Shown here piece by piece: positions 1 to 7,764 of a stretch of DNA of 64,000 bases. The DNA lies in contig NZ_JACXIZ010000014.1 of assembly GCF_014705605.1 (NCBI RefSeq), positions 62,001 through 126,000 on the forward strand, in the 5' to 3' direction. The position numbers and the translations under genes were made by a program. The notes under the pieces were generated by a model. It saw only the letters and a list, made by a program, of their open reading frames with translations. It made no database searches and had not been told where the DNA came from. Position 1 is the first letter of the stretch; each line of letters opens with the position of its first letter. The DNA comes from Paenibacillus sabuli. GTDB taxonomy: Bacteria; Bacillota; Bacilli; Paenibacillales; Paenibacillaceae.

Positions 1-26
1 CAAAATCGCAACAGCGACAACGGCAT
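1..26 (-). CDS. 5' end of a gene running off the window (possibly ypjA, DUF1405)
   Basis: An ATG at position 26 (minus strand) is preceded at 7-nt spacing by AAAGGAGG, a strong ribosome binding site, and opens a frame beginning MPLSLLRF that leaves the window. It lies just downstream of the qcr operon terminator. In Bacillus the gene after qcrC is ypjA, a DUF1405 membrane protein, so ypjA is the positional guess. Eight residues cannot confirm it. Confidence 0.6.
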
Positions 27-51
27 CGCTTCGCCTCCTTTCGGCGTTTCG

Positions 52-87
52 AAAAAACTCTGACCGCCAATGTGGCAGCCAGAGTTT
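52..87 (-). terminator. Intrinsic terminator of the qcrABC operon
   Basis: Stem AAACTCTG (55-62) pairs with CAGAGTTT (80-87) around an inner GCC/GGC helix. Read on the minus strand the 3' arm runs into a T tract (57-52). It sits 15 nt past the qcrC stop and ahead of the next gene's ribosome binding site. Confidence 0.75.
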
Positions 88-101
88 GGGCCTTGCTTTG
101 T

Positions 102-983
102 TTATTCCGTCGGTGCTTTTTGCAGCGCCAGCCAGGTCGCGATCTGATCGATCTCTTCGGTTGACAAATTGCCTTCAAAGGCTGGCATGCCATTTTGGCC
201 GTTCGTAATAATGTCGACCAGCTCTTCCTTGGAATGAAGGTCGCCCGTTCCGCGCAGAGCCGGTACGGAGCCTTGCCCCTTCAGGTCGGCGGCGTGGCAT
301 TGGAGACAGCCCGCGCCTTCCATCAGCGACATCGCCGGATCGTCCGCTTGCACGAGCGGGAGGTCTGCCGGATCGACCGGCGCCGAACCGCCGTTTTGCC
401 CGGCTTGCGCAGCCTTCTCCGCCGCCTCTCGGGCCTTCTCCTCGCGCAAGATATGCTCGGGCGTCGTGCCGGTCAGCTCCAGCTGATGCTGGTAGTGATC
501 CCACGAGATCTTGGTGAGGTAAATACAGGCAATGATCGACAGCAGCATCAGCGCCGATGCGATCGGACGGCGATAGAAGCGGCGCTCCTTGCCGGTGTCC
601 AGGAACGGAGCAATCAGCAGCGCCGTAAACGCGACGCCCGGGATGCCCAGCGTGCCGAGCACGACATAATCGCCGGATACATACGGGTACTTGAGCAACT
701 GGTACATGAACAGGAAGTACCAATCGGGCATCGGAATAAATGCCGCATTGGTCGGATCCGCCTGATAACCGAGCGGCGCCGGATGCGCAATGGTCAGCAC
801 CAGAAAGCCGACCAGCGCCACGCAGCCGACCATCCATTCCTTGAGCAGGAAGTTCGGAATGAACGCTTCCGATCTGCCCGGAAAAGCCGAATAATCGGGC
901 GGTACGTTTTCTAGGTTGCGCTTTGGTACACGCGAATCGCCGACATATACGATTTTTTCGTCATTGTGATGGCCAAGCGCCAT
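102..983 (-). CDS. qcrC: Menaquinol:cytochrome c reductase, cytochrome b subunit IV/cytochrome c fusion
   Basis: Third subunit of the Bacillus-type bc complex, which passes electrons from menaquinol to cytochrome c across the cell membrane. The 293-residue protein has three hydrophobic segments (about residues 47-68, 107-129 and 141-159) matching subunit IV of b6f-type complexes. A hydrophilic linker rich in Ala and Glu leads to a C-terminal cytochrome c domain with heme site CLQCH (226-230) and the likely axial Met in GMPAF (266). It is longer than B. subtilis QcrC (about 255 aa), mostly in the linker. It is last in qcrA-qcrB-qcrC and is followed by a terminator. Confidence 0.95.
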   Translation of the reverse strand: MALGHHNDEKIVYVGDSRVPKRNLENVPPDYSAFPGRSEAFIPNFLLKEWMVGCVALVGFLVLTIAHPAPLGYQADPTNAAFIPMPDWYFLFMYQLLKYPYVSGDYVVLGTLGIPGVAFTALLIAPFLDTGKERRFYRRPIASALMLLSIIACIYLTKISWDHYQHQLELTGTTPEHILREEKAREAAEKAAQAGQNGGSAPVDPADLPLVQADDPAMSLMEGAGCLQCHAADLKGQGSVPALRGTGDLHSKEELVDIITNGQNGMPAFEGNLSTEEIDQIATWLALQKAPTE

Positions 984-1001
984 GCTAAGCCCTCCCTTCG
1001 C

Positions 1002-1673
1002 TTATAGTGGACCGGAAATCCCCTGTCTCCGAATCATGAAAAAGTGCGCACCGAGCAGCGCCAGCAGCGCGCCGGGCAGGAAGAAGACGTGAATGGCAAA
1101 GAATCGCGTCAGCGTCTGAGCGCCGACGATATCCCCGCCGTTGATCAGCGTCTTGATGTACGGCCCGAGGTAAGGCACCGATTCGGCAATCGACAGCGTG
1201 ACCTTCGTCGCGAAGTAAGCTTTGTTGTCCCATGGCAGCAAATAGCCGGTCAGACCCAGTCCGAGCATGACGAAGAAAATCAGCATGCCCACGACCCAGT
1301 TCATCTCGCGAGGCGCCTTGTAGGAACCAGTGAAGAAAACCCGCAGCGTATGCAAGAACATCATGACAATAACGAGGCTCGCTCCCCAATGGTGCATGCC
1401 CCGCACGATGGCGCCGAACGCTACCTTGTGCTGCAGGTAATCGACGCTTGCATAAGCATTGATGATATCCGGCACATAATACATGGTCAAAAACATGCCG
1501 GACAAAATTTGGATGACGGTAATGAAAAACGTCAAGCCGCCGAAACAGTACACGAATGCGGAGAAGTGATGCGCCGGATTGACGTGCTCAGGCACCTCGT
1601 GATCCGCGACATCCCTCCACATCGGCGTAATATCGAGACGTTCGTCGATCCAGTTGTATATCCCTTTAAACAT
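1002..1673 (-). CDS. qcrB: Menaquinol:cytochrome c reductase cytochrome b6 subunit
   Basis: Membrane cytochrome b of the bc complex, 223 residues, essentially the B. subtilis length. Visible heme b ligands are the histidines of GMHHWG (94-95), H108, H195 and H210. C43 in VYCFGG occupies the position that binds an extra heme covalently in b6-type proteins. Four hydrophobic helices are evident. The gene lies between qcrA and qcrC with short gaps (16 and 18 nt), so the three should be co-transcribed from the promoter near 2465. Confidence 0.96.
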   Translation of the reverse strand: MFKGIYNWIDERLDITPMWRDVADHEVPEHVNPAHHFSAFVYCFGGLTFFITVIQILSGMFLTMYYVPDIINAYASVDYLQHKVAFGAIVRGMHHWGASLVIVMMFLHTLRVFFTGSYKAPREMNWVVGMLIFFVMLGLGLTGYLLPWDNKAYFATKVTLSIAESVPYLGPYIKTLINGGDIVGAQTLTRFFAIHVFFLPGALLALLGAHFFMIRRQGISGPL

Positions 1674-1689
1674 CTGATTTTACGCCTCC

Positions 1690-2223
1690 TTATACGTGCT
1701 GATTCGGAACGACCGGGCCGAGATACACAAAGCCGTCCCTGATCTCGACCTCGTACTCGTCAAGCGGGTTCGGCGCGACCGCAAGGTTCTTGCCTTCCTT
1801 CGTGTACTTGGCGTCGTGGCAGGGGCAATGATATTCGTTGTCGTTTTGTGTATTCCAGTTGATCGTGCATCCCAGATGCTTGCACACCGGAGAGAGCGCG
1901 AACACGTTGCCTTGTTCGTCCCGTGAAATCCAGGCGGTCAGCTTGGGGTCACTTTCATACCAGCCGTCGACCTGATGAATCTGAAAGTCGAATTCCTGCG
2001 GCTCCGCGGTGACCTGGCTTTCCTCGACCACCTTGACAAAGCTGGTCTGGCTCTCCTTCGTCAGCAGTGGATCAACGGCAAAGCGAATCATCGGCAGAAC
2101 CGGGCCCATCGCCATGAAAGCGGACGCACCACCCAGCGTGTACGCCAAAAATTGGCGCCGGGACATTTCCTTGCGCTTGACGGGTTGATGTGCGGCTTCA
2201 TTTGAGTTGTTTTGGTTGCTCAT
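1690..2223 (-). CDS. qcrA: Rieske iron-sulfur subunit of the bc complex
   Basis: Rieske [2Fe-2S] protein that takes electrons from menaquinol. I place the start at the ATG at 2223 (MSNQNNSNEA...), preceded by GGGGGTAGAACAGAAG. A longer upstream frame exists but has no family-like sequence. The 177-residue protein has a twin-arginine-like SRRQFL (21-26) before its single N-terminal helix, suggesting Tat export. The cluster motifs are CKHLGC (114-119) and CPCH (133-136). First gene of qcrABC, with a leader of about 220 nt to the predicted promoter. Confidence 0.95.
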   Translation of the reverse strand: MSNQNNSNEAAHQPVKRKEMSRRQFLAYTLGGASAFMAMGPVLPMIRFAVDPLLTKESQTSFVKVVEESQVTAEPQEFDFQIHQVDGWYESDPKLTAWISRDEQGNVFALSPVCKHLGCTINWNTQNDNEYHCPCHDAKYTKEGKNLAVAPNPLDEYEVEIRDGFVYLGPVVPNQHV

Positions 2224-2399
2224 CTTCTGTTCTACCCCCTTTACCAACCGTATCTCGCGCATCCCATGCGGCATTATGCACACGGCTACCTGACAGACCT
2301 TGCCCTCAAGCGATGCGGCAATCGGCCATGCGACAGCGGCGTGTCCGCAAGTCTCGAAGCGGCTTGGCAAACGACGCCGGGCGCGGCAATCATCTAGAT

Positions 2400-2424
2400 A
2401 AGTATAGGTGTGAAACTTATACTT
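2400..2424. promoter_or_regulatory. Inverted repeat in the qcr leader
   Basis: AAGTATA (2400-2406) and TATACTT (2418-2424) form a perfect 7-bp inverted repeat with an 11-nt spacer. It lies about 20-45 nt downstream of the predicted qcr start site. It could be an operator or a leader hairpin; no matching regulator is recognised. The rest of the 2225-2399 leader shows no riboswitch or open frame I can support. Confidence 0.35.
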
Positions 2425-2451
2425 TCTATGATTCGAACTAGGACATAACTT

Positions 2452-2480
2452 ATAATAGCCTAGGCTCCCAAGAGCGTCAA
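2452..2480 (-). promoter_or_regulatory. Predicted sigma-A promoter of qcrABC
   Basis: On the minus strand TTGACG (2480-2475) and TATTAT (2457-2452) are separated by 17 nt. Transcription would start near 2445, giving a leader of about 220 nt before qcrA. Confidence 0.7.
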
Positions 2481-2601
2481 GAATCCGCTGCCGCTTTTCC
2501 AACGATGATCAAATTTCGTTCTTTAATTTGTTGGCATTTTGTCACAATTGCTTGACTTGCTCTAGCTTGCCTCTTCAGCGCCGGAATATACCGTTTGCAA
2601 A

Positions 2602-3018
2602 TTATGCGCCGGCTTGCCACATCGCCTGCACGGCTTGTCTGACTTCGAGATCGCTAGGCAGCTCGTCCTCGCTCGCGGCAATAATCAGGTCCGCTTCGCC
2701 CGCTTGCAGCCGGACTGCGGCGCGCGCCGTCAACAGCACGACATAGCGATAGCCCGACGCCTTGAATCGGCGGCACAGCGTATTCAAAAAAGCCGACTCG
2801 TCCTTCTCGCAGTAATGCAGCGCCGGATACGTCACGGTTCTGCCCTTGAACGGCAGCTCGATCTTGTCCATCAAATCGCGCAAGCGCTCCAGCTCAGCCG
2901 TAGCCTCGGCCGGGGATTCGCCGCCGCTCATCGCGGTGACCGGCAGCAGGCACGTGTCAAAGTAACGGCGCATCTCCAGCCACGTTGACGCCTCTACTTC
3001 ATTAAATTTCATGCGCAT
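2602..3018 (-). CDS. ypiF: DUF2487 protein, YpiF-like
   Basis: A soluble protein of about 138 residues immediately upstream of the qcr genes, where Bacillus carries ypiF (DUF2487). Family, length and position agree; function is unknown. The start is the ATG at 3018 (MRMKFNEVEAS) or the in-frame ATG at 3012, since AAGGAG lies 4 or 10 nt upstream of them respectively. The C-terminal half contains a YRYVVLLTARAAVRL strand-helix pattern. It probably has its own promoter (near 3060), because a terminator precedes it and the qcr promoter follows it. Confidence 0.7.
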   Translation of the reverse strand: MRMKFNEVEASTWLEMRRYFDTCLLPVTAMSGGESPAEATAELERLRDLMDKIELPFKGRTVTYPALHYCEKDESAFLNTLCRRFKASGYRYVVLLTARAAVRLQAGEADLIIAASEDELPSDLEVRQAVQAMWQAGA

Positions 3019-3045
3019 GTCTCTCCTTCGCTCTTGTTCGCCTTC

Positions 3046-3072
3046 ATCGTACCACACCGTCGCGCCTGACAA
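3046..3072 (-). promoter_or_regulatory. Possible promoter of the ypiF-like gene
   Basis: TTGTCA (3072-3067) and an extended minus-ten TGGTACGAT (TACGAT 3051-3046) are spaced by 15 nt on the minus strand, 28 nt upstream of the start codon. The spacing is short, so this is tentative. Confidence 0.4.
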
Positions 3073-3098
3073 CAGCGTGAAGCGGCGTTGCAGCAAAG

Positions 3099-3129
3099 AA
3101 AAAAGCCGTGCCCGGCAAAGGGCAGCGGC
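3099..3129 (-). terminator. Intrinsic terminator after the IDEAL-domain gene
   Basis: On the minus strand GCCG-C-TGCCC (3129-3120) pairs with GGGCACGGC (3113-3105), with one bulged base, followed by TTTTTTC. It separates the IDEAL-domain gene from the ypiF-like gene. Confidence 0.65.
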
Positions 3130-3212
3130 GAAAATAGAGATGCGCGCTGGATGCGCGCCGTATGGATGACAAGCCGCCGCAGCGAGCCGCGCCTGGCACG
3201 GGTGTCACTGCT

Positions 3213-3416
3213 TCAAAGCTGCTCCGTCGGTGCGGGCGGCTGAATCGCTCTCAGCTCGGCAGCCAGGCTCCGGAAGGTTTCTTCGTCCCCTGCGGCCAAT
3301 GCGGCATCGATTCCCCGGTAGATGCGCTCGATACGAAACGTTCGAACGGCCTCGTCCAGCACCATCTCGGCAGCAAGGCGCAGCATCGCCTCATACGTCG
3401 GTTTCATCTTATCCAT
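3213..3416 (-). CDS. Small IDEAL-domain protein
   Basis: A 67-residue protein starting at the ATG at 3416, which has a very good AGGAGGTGG site 7 nt upstream. The segment AEMVLDEAVRTFRIERIY followed by an acidic IDAALAAGDEETF helix fits the IDEAL domain, a short helical module in small Bacillales proteins and at the end of YpiB. In Bacillus ypiB lies next to ypiF; here only this domain is left, with no UPF0302 part. It probably acts in protein-protein interaction; no catalytic residues are visible. Confidence 0.65.
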   Translation of the reverse strand: MDKMKPTYEAMLRLAAEMVLDEAVRTFRIERIYRGIDAALAAGDEETFRSLAAELRAIQPPAPTEQL

Positions 3417-3475
3417 TGGTCCACCTCCTGCATAGCGCTTCAAGCGCGTGTTCACGGCCATCCCGTTCAGGATGA

Positions 3476-3979
3476 TCAGCCTTTGTACTCGCGCCCCTTG
3501 GTCACATAGTTTTCCGTCGTTTGTTTCATCCGAAGCAGGTCTTGCTCGGTCAGCTCCCGCACGACACGCGCAGGCGATCCGACTGCCAAGGTGTAGGGCG
3601 GGATGCGCTTATTTTCCGTCACGACGGAACCTGCTCCTATTAAAGCATATTCACCGATCTCGGCGCCGCTCATTACGATGGCCCCCATGCCGATTAATGT
3701 GCCTCTGCCCACCGTGCAGCCATGCACAATCGCCGTGTGGCCGACCGAGCATTCGTCGGCCAGGATGAGCGGTTGGCCGGCATTGACATGACCGACTGCA
3801 TTGTCTTGAATATTGCAGCGCTTTCCGATGACGATCGGCGCGAGATCGCCGCGCAGCACCGCGTTGAACCACACTGTGCTCGACGCGTCGATTGTGACGT
3901 CGCCGATGATGCGAGCGCCTTCGGCTATGTAGACGCTATCGTCAAGCAGCTTCGGGTAGTGGCCTTGGAATGGAATCAT
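3476..3979 (-). CDS. Gamma-carbonic anhydrase family protein (left-handed beta-helix)
   Basis: A 167-residue hexapeptide-repeat protein of the YrdA/PaaY/YtoA type. Repeats such as IIGDVTID, PIVIGKRCNIQDN and LIGMGAIVMSGAEIG fold as a left-handed beta-helix. The three zinc histidines of the family are present (H64, H81, H86). These proteins are homologous to Cam carbonic anhydrase, though many lack proven activity. I chose the ATG at 3979 because GGGAGG lies 8 nt upstream; the ATG at 3985 would be only 2 nt from it. It follows the 4042-5232 gene by 62 nt, probably in the same transcript. Confidence 0.85.
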   Translation of the reverse strand: MIPFQGHYPKLLDDSVYIAEGARIIGDVTIDASSTVWFNAVLRGDLAPIVIGKRCNIQDNAVGHVNAGQPLILADECSVGHTAIVHGCTVGRGTLIGMGAIVMSGAEIGEYALIGAGSVVTENKRIPPYTLAVGSPARVVRELTEQDLLRMKQTTENYVTKGREYKG

Positions 3980-4041
3980 GGACATCGCCTCCCTATGATC
4001 GAAATCGTGTGGAGCGATTCTACCAAGCCGGGGCCAGTCTG

Positions 4042-5232
4042 TCAATCCAGCGCGATCGCTTCCCCGTCGGTGACGACGACCCCGCTCGCCGCCGCTCTTC
4101 CGATCGGCGTCATCCGCACGACGCGTCCGCTCGCGCTATGTTCGCCGATGCGCAGCATGCCCAGATGCAGCAGCATGGACAGGATTCGCTTCTCCAGGAC
4201 GTCAGAGGCCGTATCGTAATAATAGGGCTTGACGTAAGGCAGCAGAGCCGACTCCAGCGATTCGAGCGTGACCCAGTCCGTAGCCAGACGATCGATCCAG
4301 CCGGCCAGCGCCGGCAGAGCCGGTATTGCCTTGCGGTACAGCCGCAGCCAGAATCGATACAGCAGCGCCGGTTCCTCTCGCTTGCCCTCTGCCAGCCGCG
4401 CCGCGCCCGCCTCCGTCAGCACCAACGCGTCCCCGCGCTCCTCCACCAAGCCGTTGTAATAGCAATAATCGTACAAATACGACATGCGGTTCGGATAATC
4501 CTTGAACCGTCGGCCGTAGCCGAATCGCCATGCTCCTTTGGCAGGCGGCTCCTCGCGGACATGCAGCTGATCGGCGAGCAGTTGGATCGAGCGCCTGTAC
4601 ATCGCGCCTTCCGCCGAGAGCGCAGGCGTCTGTTGGCCTACGAAATGCAGCAGCGTGCGCACATCCTCCGCCATGAGCGTCTGTTCGTCGCGAAAGGCCT
4701 CCGGCTCGTCCCGGGCCACCTGCAGCTGCGACGTCAGCCGGCGCTGCAGCTCCCGCTGCAAGCGAGTCTTCAAGTCCTCGGGCATGTGAAACAAATAGCG
4801 GTCCGTTCCGGCAAAACCGTTGAACAGCCAGCCCGACGCCTTGAATTTGGCGATCGTCTCGCGCGGGCTGGGCAGTGATTGGAGTGCCGGTTTTTTGCTT
4901 TTTCCAGCCCGCTTCCGCCCGGAGGGCGGAGGCGCGACCGCCGTTACGGCCGGTTTTTCCTGCTCGTCAAAGCGCCCTTGCTTGACGCGCGCGACCAGCT
5001 CTTCCACGCTGTACGCACGCTGTCCATCAAAAAGCAGGCCATTCAAAAATCGCAATTCCTCCATAGACATCGCGTCGATCTGCTTGCCGAAGCTGTCACG
5101 GCTGCCCGCTGCGCGCAAAATCGATTGAATCAGCTCGTTTTTGGAACGGCTGTTGCAGCTGCATGCATAGGTTTCCGCGATTCGGCTCAGCTGCCCGATG
5201 TCGGCATAGCCGAGCATATCTGCCAGGTTCAT
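4042..5232 (-). CDS. Unrecognised 396-residue protein
   Basis: A soluble, Leu/Arg-rich protein that I cannot place in a named family. The N-terminus (residues 1-90) looks like a helical SAP/Rho-N-type module, containing SKNELIQSIL and MSMEELRFLNGLL. A basic linker (GRKRAGKSKK) follows. The rest is helical, with winged-helix-like stretches near YDYCYYNGLVEERGDALVLT and VLEKRILSMLLHLGMLRIG. It resembles helicase-associated or DNA-binding regulatory domains without any ATPase motif. The start at 5232 has GGGAGG 8 nt upstream. No signal peptide or membrane segment is seen. Confidence 0.6.
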   Translation of the reverse strand: MNLADMLGYADIGQLSRIAETYACSCNSRSKNELIQSILRAAGSRDSFGKQIDAMSMEELRFLNGLLFDGQRAYSVEELVARVKQGRFDEQEKPAVTAVAPPPSGRKRAGKSKKPALQSLPSPRETIAKFKASGWLFNGFAGTDRYLFHMPEDLKTRLQRELQRRLTSQLQVARDEPEAFRDEQTLMAEDVRTLLHFVGQQTPALSAEGAMYRRSIQLLADQLHVREEPPAKGAWRFGYGRRFKDYPNRMSYLYDYCYYNGLVEERGDALVLTEAGAARLAEGKREEPALLYRFWLRLYRKAIPALPALAGWIDRLATDWVTLESLESALLPYVKPYYYDTASDVLEKRILSMLLHLGMLRIGEHSASGRVVRMTPIGRAAASGVVVTDGEAIALD

Positions 5233-5289
5233 CCGCGCATCCTCCCGCTGATCGAGTATTTAGTACCAGTATGGGAAGATGCCGGGAAA

Positions 5290-5883
5290 TTAAACGTCCG
5301 CTTCGCCGAATTGCAAATGCGCCGTACAGTTGTGAAGCAAGATGCGCCACTGACGCTCGTGATCGTCCATTACCGAATAGGACATATTGCCAATATAGCT
5401 TTCGTCCAGCCCTTCGCACAGGGTATGCAGCAAGCACGTCAAAAAACTGCCGTGCGAGACGACCAGCAACCGCTCGGGCGTTTTCCGTTCGAGGCGCTCG
5501 CGCACAAACGCAAGTCCGCGCGCACGAACCGCTTCATCGCTCTCCTGGCCCTCGTACGTGAGGCGCCACTGTGCGCCCCAGCGCGCAATGCGCGCCTCCT
5601 CGGTCGTCCCCTCGATCTCGCCGAAGGCGCGCTCCTTCAACCGGTCGTCCGGCGCCAGCAGCGGCACGTCCAGCGCCTCCGCCAGCACGGCAGCGGTCTG
5701 AGCGGCGCGCTGCAGCGGACTCGACACGACGGCGTCCCACCGATAATCGTCGCGCTGCAGCCGCTTTGCCAACAAGTCAGCCTGCTGCAGCCCCTCCTTG
5801 GTGAGCGGGATGTCCGTCTGTCCCTGAATTTTCCCGAGCGCGTTCCAATTTGTCCGCCCATGGCGGACCCAGCCCAATTGCAT
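5290..5883 (-). CDS. Histidine phosphatase family protein
   Basis: A 197-residue phosphoglycerate-mutase-like phosphatase. The catalytic RHG is at 7-9, the second phosphate-binding Arg in SSPLQRA (59), the acid/base Glu in KERAFGE (84) and the second His in VVSHGS (144). The family removes phosphate from small molecules (alpha-ribazole phosphate, phosphoglycerate, phosphosugars); the substrate cannot be told from sequence. The start has GGAGGAG at good spacing. A terminator lies between it and the anti-sigma gene, so it probably has its own promoter. Confidence 0.88.
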   Translation of the reverse strand: MQLGWVRHGRTNWNALGKIQGQTDIPLTKEGLQQADLLAKRLQRDDYRWDAVVSSPLQRAAQTAAVLAEALDVPLLAPDDRLKERAFGEIEGTTEEARIARWGAQWRLTYEGQESDEAVRARGLAFVRERLERKTPERLLVVSHGSFLTCLLHTLCEGLDESYIGNMSYSVMDDHERQWRILLHNCTAHLQFGEADV

Positions 5884-5913
5884 GGCTATCTCCTCCTAAG
5901 TAATGCTGAATTG

Positions 5914-5949
5914 ACAAACAAACGCCTCCAGCACAATACGCTGGAGACG
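5914..5949 (-). terminator. Terminator of the sigma/anti-sigma operon
   Basis: On the minus strand CGTCTCCAGC pairs with GCTGGAGGCG (5949-5940 and 5932-5923, one G-U pair) around a 7-nt loop, followed by TTTGTTTG. It starts 4 nt past the anti-sigma stop codon. Confidence 0.75.
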
Positions 5950-5953
5950 TTGG

Positions 5954-6556
5954 TCATGTTCTCGTGCGGGACAGCCAGTTCAGCATCAGCAGCATCGTGA
6001 CGATACCGAGCAGCGACAGCGCCACCCAATATTCGGGCACGGTCGGCATCATGCTGAGCATGAGCGGATCGCTAATACTGGCAATCGGGATCTCGTCGTA
6101 CATCTTGGCGCTCACAATGGCTAATCCGTCATTGGCGTTGACGGTATCGAACAAGCCGTTGACCGCCGCCAGCTCCGGTGCCGGCTCGGCGTAATGGACC
6201 ACCACGAAAATCAGCCCGGATACGCACAAGGCCAGGCATGCCGCGATCAAAGCCGCGACCTTGCTGCGAAAAGCCGCCGTAATGTTGTACTTGCGCTCCG
6301 TTACGGGCTTGGCCCAGGATTGCTCGGCATAAATGCGGTCCATCACGCTGCGATTCAGACGGTCTACCGGTCCGATCTCCACCGTCTCGTCGGAGAGGTT
6401 GCGAATCATGGCCTCGCTCTCTTCCCACATTTGAAACTGCTCGGCGCAGAGCTCGCATGCGTCAAAATGCCGATCCATGGCTTGCCGCTCGGGGTCATCT
6501 GCCGGGAGATCCCAGTATACGCCAAGCTTCTCCTGAACCTGCACACAGTTCATCAT
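5954..6556 (-). CDS. Zinc-finger anti-sigma factor with two membrane segments
   Basis: A 200-residue partner of the ECF sigma factor just upstream. The N-terminal zinc-finger motif H30-x3-C34-x2-C37 (HFDACELC) matches the anti-sigma domain that clamps ECF sigma factors. It is followed by a hydrophobic segment around 95-117, an exported domain of about 55 residues, and a second hydrophobic segment near the C-terminus (about 176-195). Its ATG overlaps the sigma stop as ATGA, a sign of translational coupling. The second membrane segment is unusual, since most members of this family have one. Confidence 0.85.
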   Translation of the reverse strand: MMNCVQVQEKLGVYWDLPADDPERQAMDRHFDACELCAEQFQMWEESEAMIRNLSDETVEIGPVDRLNRSVMDRIYAEQSWAKPVTERKYNITAAFRSKVAALIAACLALCVSGLIFVVVHYAEPAPELAAVNGLFDTVNANDGLAIVSAKMYDEIPIASISDPLMLSMMPTVPEYWVALSLLGIVTMLLMLNWLSRTRT

Positions 6557-7143
6557 GGATTCATCCCTTCGTATTCATCGAGCGGCCGTGCGCCAAAGTA
6601 AGGCTCCAATTGCGCCTTGACGCTCGTGCGCGCCCGAAAAAGCAACGATTTCACAGAGCTGACCGTCTGGCCAAGGATACTGGCGATTTCTTGGTAATCC
6701 AGCTGGTCGTACTCCCGCAGGATCAGGGCCGAACGCTGCTTCTCCGGCAGCTGGTTGATCGCTTCGCGCACCATCGACATTCGCTCCTTGCGGAGCGCCT
6801 GTTGCTCCGGCGCCGCCTCCTCGGGCGCGACCGGGACGTAGCTCGATTCATCGAGCGACAGGTTCGCCGCCTTTTGCTTGCGCAGCTCGCTGAGCACGGT
6901 GTTGCGCGCAATCGTATACAACCAGGTCGAGAATGAAGCATCGATCTCCCGGAAGGAATGCAGGCTCCGATACGCCTTGTAGAACGTCTCCGAGCACAGG
7001 TCTTCCGCCAGCATTTCGCGATGCGCGCTTTTGAGCATATGATAAATGAAGGCCAAAATTTTTCGCTGGTAACGCCGCATCAATTCCGAGTACAGCTGAA
7101 CATTGCCATCCTTGATTTCCCGTATCAATTGGGAATCGGTCAT
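6553..7143 (-). CDS. ECF RNA polymerase sigma factor
   Basis: A 196-residue group-4 sigma factor. Region 2 spans about residues 20-90 (EDLCSETFYKAYRSLHSF, STWLYTIARN) and region 4 about 130-185 with the helix-turn-helix DYQEIASILGQTVSSVKSLLFRAR. The linker is longer than in SigW. The start has GAGGAGGGTC upstream. No clear ECF autoregulatory promoter is visible; an extended minus-ten TGCTAAAAT (7299-7291) is the best, weak candidate. Its regulon and trigger are unknown. Confidence 0.9.
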   Translation of the reverse strand: MTDSQLIREIKDGNVQLYSELMRRYQRKILAFIYHMLKSAHREMLAEDLCSETFYKAYRSLHSFREIDASFSTWLYTIARNTVLSELRKQKAANLSLDESSYVPVAPEEAAPEQQALRKERMSMVREAINQLPEKQRSALILREYDQLDYQEIASILGQTVSSVKSLLFRARTSVKAQLEPYFGARPLDEYEGMNP

Positions 7144-7524
7144 GGAATTCGACCCTCCTCAATCCGCGGAGTCGACCTTCCAGCCCTGCCTATACACTAT
7201 TGTACTGACGAGGGCCGGAAAAGTTGCGGTAGGCTGCTAAAATCGGAACGCATGCGAGGTAAACACCCCATAATTTTACAAACTCATTTCATTTTAGCAC
7301 ACTCATCGACAGGATAGGATTAAATTTTTTTGATTTTTGGCACGTCTGGCAATTCCGCAAATATGCACAAACAATCGAAAAGTCGTCAGCACATCATCCT
7401 GACGCGGTTGGCGGCAGCAAGGACGGCATGGATTACGCCTGCGCAGCCTGAGACATCGCGGGCGCGAACCCCAGCACTTATTCATCGTACAGGCGCAACC
7501 CGAGATCATACAGGCGCAGGCCGG

Positions 7525-7664
7525 CTGTAATGGACATGAGAGACGCTTAACGCCGTTTTTTGGCTTCCTTCCATTTGTAGCGGTCATGAGCGAAGCTTAG
7601 CGGGGGTAATGGGCCGTGGAGGTGGCGGAAAATGTCTGCTAAGCGTCGCTGGTGTCCGTTACAG
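7525..7664. repeat. Palindromic repeat unit with 27-bp imperfect terminal inverted repeats
   Basis: The left end CTGTAATGGACATGAGAG (7525-7542) and the reverse complement of the right end (7664-7638, CTGTAACGGACACCAGCG) continue into GACGCTTA and match at about 22 of 27 positions. A third, weaker copy (TTGTAGCGGTCATGAGCG) lies inside at 7576-7602. The layout suggests a miniature, non-coding dispersed element. Only this one is seen in the window, so dispersal is inferred. Confidence 0.5.
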
Positions 7665-7764
7665 CTGCGGCCTCCGCCCATCCACCCCGCTCCGCGCTGC
7701 CGTGCACTTGTCTGTTTGCCCCTGTTAGCTACACTCGCCCGTTGTTTAGCCTGACTGACCGGAC

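Noticed and set aside
1690-2502. 270-residue version of QcrA
   Set aside because: The extra 93 residues run through the promoter and leader and have no match. The ATG at 2223 has the ribosome binding site.
7501-7540. Minus-strand 19-codon peptide MSITAGLRLYDLGLRLYDE with an internal repeat
   Set aside because: No ribosome binding site, and its start lies in the inverted-repeat arm. More likely part of the repeat element.
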